From Novosphingobium sp. (lineage in GTDB: Bacteria; Pseudomonadota; Alphaproteobacteria; Sphingomonadales; Sphingomonadaceae), in assembly GCF_024642085.1 (NCBI RefSeq), contig NZ_JAHEBV010000002.1, positions 62,001 to 126,000 on the forward strand: a stretch of DNA of 64,000 nt. Reading direction: 5' to 3'. The translations under genes were made by a program, and so were the position numbers. The notes beneath the pieces were generated by a model, which saw only the letters and a program-made list of their open reading frames with translations, ran no database searches and had not been told where the DNA came from. Of this stretch, positions 61,739 through 64,000 are shown in pieces. Numbering within the stretch: position 1 is the stretch's first letter; each line of letters starts with the position of its first letter.

Positions 61739-64000
61739 GTGAAGAAAACCACTCTTACTGCTTTGAAGGTTAGCGCGGCTCCGCTCGTGCTGGGCATGGC
61801 CTTCCTCAGCAGCGCCGCATCCGCACAGGACGCGAAAGTTGATTGCGCTGCCAACCCAAATGACGTCGCGTGCGCCGATGAACCGGCAATCGTAGTCACC
61901 GGCTCAATCCTTCGTCAGGTCAACAACCAGACCGTTTCGCCGGTTACCAACGTGACGGCAGAAAATCTTGATCAGCGCGGCCTCAGCACCGTTCAGGACG
62001 GCCTGCAGCAGCTCGCCGCCAACAACGGCCCTGCGCTGACCAACAGCTTCTCCGCCAACGGCGCGTTTGCAGCTGGCGCATCGGCGGTTTCGCTGCGCGG
62101 TCTTTCGACCAACTCGACACTGGTTCTGTTCGACGGCATGCGTGCCGCTTACTACCCGCTGGCCGACGACGGTTCGCGTAACTTCGTCGATCTGAACACC
62201 GTACCCGACGATATCGTTGACCGCATCGAAGTTCTGCGTGATGGCGCGTCGTCGTCCTATGGTGCCGACGCCATTGCCGGCGTTGTCAACATCATCACCA
62301 AGCGTGAAGTAAAGGGACTTTTCGTTCGCGGCGATGCGGGCATTTCGTCGCGCGGCGATGCTGGGCAGTATCGCTTGTCGGCCACCGTCGGCAAGGGCGA
62401 CCTCGATGATGACGGCTATAACGCCTATCTGTCGGGGTTCTACTACAAGTCGAACAAGTTGATGAACCGCGATCGTCCTTATCCGTTCAACACGGACGAT
62501 CTGCGCCAGGTTTGTGGCCCGGATGGGACCTGCGCCGGCGACAACCGTCTCAACGCCCCTTCGGGAGGCATTTTCCCGTCGACTGCAGCCAACCTGCTGG
62601 TTCGCCCCTACAACGCAACGAATACCGCTGCACAAGGTCGCTACCAGAATCTTGGCGGTAATTGCAGCCAGCTTGGTCTTGAGGCTTATAACCTGACTGC
62701 GGCTAACCTGGCAGCCAATACGGCTGCGCCGGCCCAAGTCTGCGTAACGGACTTCACCAACCGCTACGGTACGATTTCACCTGCAATTGAACGTTACGGC
62801 CTGTCGGGCCGTGTAACTGCCAAGCTTGGCGATGCGATCGAAGCCTACGCCGAAGTCAATTTCTTGCAGAGCAAGGTGTCGTACAATGGCTTCCCCGCGA
62901 CAATTCGCGGTACCGCCAATACCGGCATCTATTTCCCGCAGTTTTCGACCTCGACCAGCGCCGGTGCAGTTGCTCCCGGTTCCTTTGTTCTTACCCTGCC
63001 GATCTACGTCTGCCCGAATGGTCAGCCTGATCCCAGCGGTTTGAACACCGGCTGTACTGCAGCGAATGGAACGCTAAACCCGAACAACCCGTTTGCGGCA
63101 CAGGGCCAGGTTGCCCGCCTCATCGGTCGTATTCAGGATCAGCCAACATTCAACCAGACCCGCACGCGTGCTTATCGCGGCGCTCTGGGCGTCAAGGGTA
63201 ACATTAACGACGACATCACGTTCGATGTCGGCGCAACGGCAATGCATGTTGATCTGCAGCGTACGCAGAGCGGCTACTTCTACATCAACAACATCCTGAC
63301 TGCGATTGCGCGGGGAACCTTTAACCTGGTCAACCCGCTGGCAAACACCGAAGCACAGAACGACTATGTCCGTCCTGACAATATCACCCCGGCTACGTCG
63401 GACCAGGTGCAGTTCCAGGCAGTTCTGGGCAGCAAGCTGGCCGAACTGCCAGGTGGACCGCTGCAGATCGGTGTTGGTGGATCTATCCGTTACGAAGCGG
63501 TCGATGCCCCAAGCGCCAACTCGGACATCAACGGCCCGACCCAGCGGTACTTCACGCTTAACGCGTTCGGTACTTCGGGCAGCCGCTGGATCCAGTCAGC
63601 CTTTGCCGAACTTGATGCGCCGATCCTGCCTCAGGTCGATATCAACCTCTCGGGCCGTTATGACCACTACTCGAGTGGTCAGAGCGCATTTTCGCCGAAG
63701 GCCGGTGTCAAGCTTCGTCCGATCGACAGCCTGCTGATCCGCGGAACGTATTCGCGTGGTTTCCGTATCCCGTCGTTCGGGGAAGCAAACGCTCTTCCGA
63801 CCACCGGGTTCGTAAGCAACACTTCGGCAGTCTTCACTGACGCCTTCCTGTCGCAGTATGGTTGCACCAAGGCTACGTTCTCGACGTGCCCTGTTTACAT
63901 CCGTTCAGGATCTTACGGTCAGACGACGCTCGCGTCGCCGAACCTGCAGCCCGAAAAGTCGCGCAGCTTCACCGCTGGCATCTTCTTCGAGCCGATCCGC
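61739..64000 (+). CDS. TonB-dependent outer-membrane receptor (C-terminus beyond window)
   Basis: This gene is absent from the ORF track because it runs off the end. A GTG at 61739 with AAAGGGA upstream opens 754 codons without a stop. It has a signal peptide (LKVSAAPLVLGMAFLSSAASAQD), a two-cysteine spacer (VDCAANPNDVACADEP), the TonB-box AIVVTGS, and a plug with SAVSLRGLSTNSTLVLFDGMR and IEVLRDGASSSYGADAIAG. The long barrel is full of glycine/aromatic strands. The family is the large sphingomonad TonB-receptor type; the ligand is unknown. The end of the barrel is outside the window. Confidence 0.9.
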   Translation, partial: MKKTTLTALKVSAAPLVLGMAFLSSAASAQDAKVDCAANPNDVACADEPAIVVTGSILRQVNNQTVSPVTNVTAENLDQRGLSTVQDGLQQLAANNGPALTNSFSANGAFAAGASAVSLRGLSTNSTLVLFDGMRAAYYPLADDGSRNFVDLNTVPDDIVDRIEVLRDGASSSYGADAIAGVVNIITKREVKGLFVRGDAGISSRGDAGQYRLSATVGKGDLDDDGYNAYLSGFYYKSNKLMNRDRPYPFNTDDLRQVCGPDGTCAGDNRLNAPSGGIFPSTAANLLVRPYNATNTAAQGRYQNLGGNCSQLGLEAYNLTAANLAANTAAPAQVCVTDFTNRYGTISPAIERYGLSGRVTAKLGDAIEAYAEVNFLQSKVSYNGFPATIRGTANTGIYFPQFSTSTSAGAVAPGSFVLTLPIYVCPNGQPDPSGLNTGCTAANGTLNPNNPFAAQGQVARLIGRIQDQPTFNQTRTRAYRGALGVKGNINDDITFDVGATAMHVDLQRTQSGYFYINNILTAIARGTFNLVNPLANTEAQNDYVRPDNITPATSDQVQFQAVLGSKLAELPGGPLQIGVGGSIRYEAVDAPSANSDINGPTQRYFTLNAFGTSGSRWIQSAFAELDAPILPQVDINLSGRYDHYSSGQSAFSPKAGVKLRPIDSLLIRGTYSRGFRIPSFGEANALPTTGFVSNTSAVFTDAFLSQYGCTKATFSTCPVYIRSGSYGQTTLASPNLQPEKSRSFTAGIFFEPIR

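Noticed and set aside
1-64000. Search for tRNA, rRNA, CRISPR arrays, insertion sequences and prophage
   Set aside because: No GGTTCGANTCC-type tRNA arm, no repeat-spacer array, no transposase or integrase motif was seen by eye. A tRNA or Infernal scan was not possible here.

Overview
The window is a gene-dense chromosomal segment of an alphaproteobacterium, most likely a member of the Sphingomonadales. The evidence is the gene content and order (rho-hemJ-hemE-ppsR-maf-aroE-coaE-dnaQ; parAB with rsmG-mnmG-mnmE; an rrf2-suf operon), the DUF6489, DUF1491, DUF2093 and DUF2497 proteins, large TonB-dependent receptors and GC-rich codon use. The genus was not resolved.

Region by region. At 1-5.9 kb, on the minus strand, are a partial spore-coat-U-like protein, parB, parA, rsmG, mnmG and mnmE, with two perfect parS centromere sites. 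At 6-14 kb are a dienelactone hydrolase/NTF2 pair, rho with a small AAA ATPase, hemJ, a TonB receptor and hemE. The 318-bp gap between hemE and ppsR (13809-14126) is, in my reading, the chromosome origin. It sits where the Caulobacter and Rickettsia origins sit, has an AT-rich stretch, five DnaA-box-like 9-mers and six GANTC sites, and is where the dominant gene strand flips from minus to plus. At 14-20 kb, on the plus strand, are ppsR, maf, aroE, coaE, dnaQ, hpf, ptsN, a DUF1491 gene and a cell-wall hydrolase. At 20-27 kb, on the minus strand, are xthA, erpA, a CBS protein, a thioredoxin-like ferredoxin, an S9 peptidase, a PopZ-like DUF2497 protein, tolC and a degenerate PCMT-like protein. 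At 27-33 kb, on the plus strand, are a class I fumarase, a LytS/LytTR two-component pair, a small membrane protein, and a lipid-kinase-like protein overlapping a metallophosphoesterase. At 33-36 kb are rplM-rpsI, an exported unknown and heme A synthase. At 36-40 kb are a MerC protein, a ThiS-ThiG fusion and two unknown proteins, one of them long and proline-rich. At 40-45 kb are a long-chain acyl-CoA ligase, gamma-glutamyltransferase and pyrD. At 45-53.7 kb are an AraC-type regulator behind a leader hairpin, then the SUF iron-sulfur operon (rrf2, sufB, sufC, a 41-codon ORF, sufD, sufS, sufT, sufA). That operon is interrupted by an antisense sulfotransferase and three accessory genes. At 53.7-61.3 kb are a TerB-like protein, a lipoprotein, an EI24 membrane protein, a PfkB kinase, purD and xseA with overlapping divergent starts, a DUF2093 gene and an M23 peptidase. 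A second TonB receptor runs off the window end.

The most coherent theme is chromosome maintenance: a probable oriC, parABS within about 12 kb on one side, and a PopZ-like centromere-anchoring protein about 11 kb on the other. The second theme is iron-sulfur and heme metabolism: SUF, ErpA, class I fumarase, HemE, HemJ and CtaA. No tRNA, rRNA, CRISPR array, insertion sequence or prophage was recognised.
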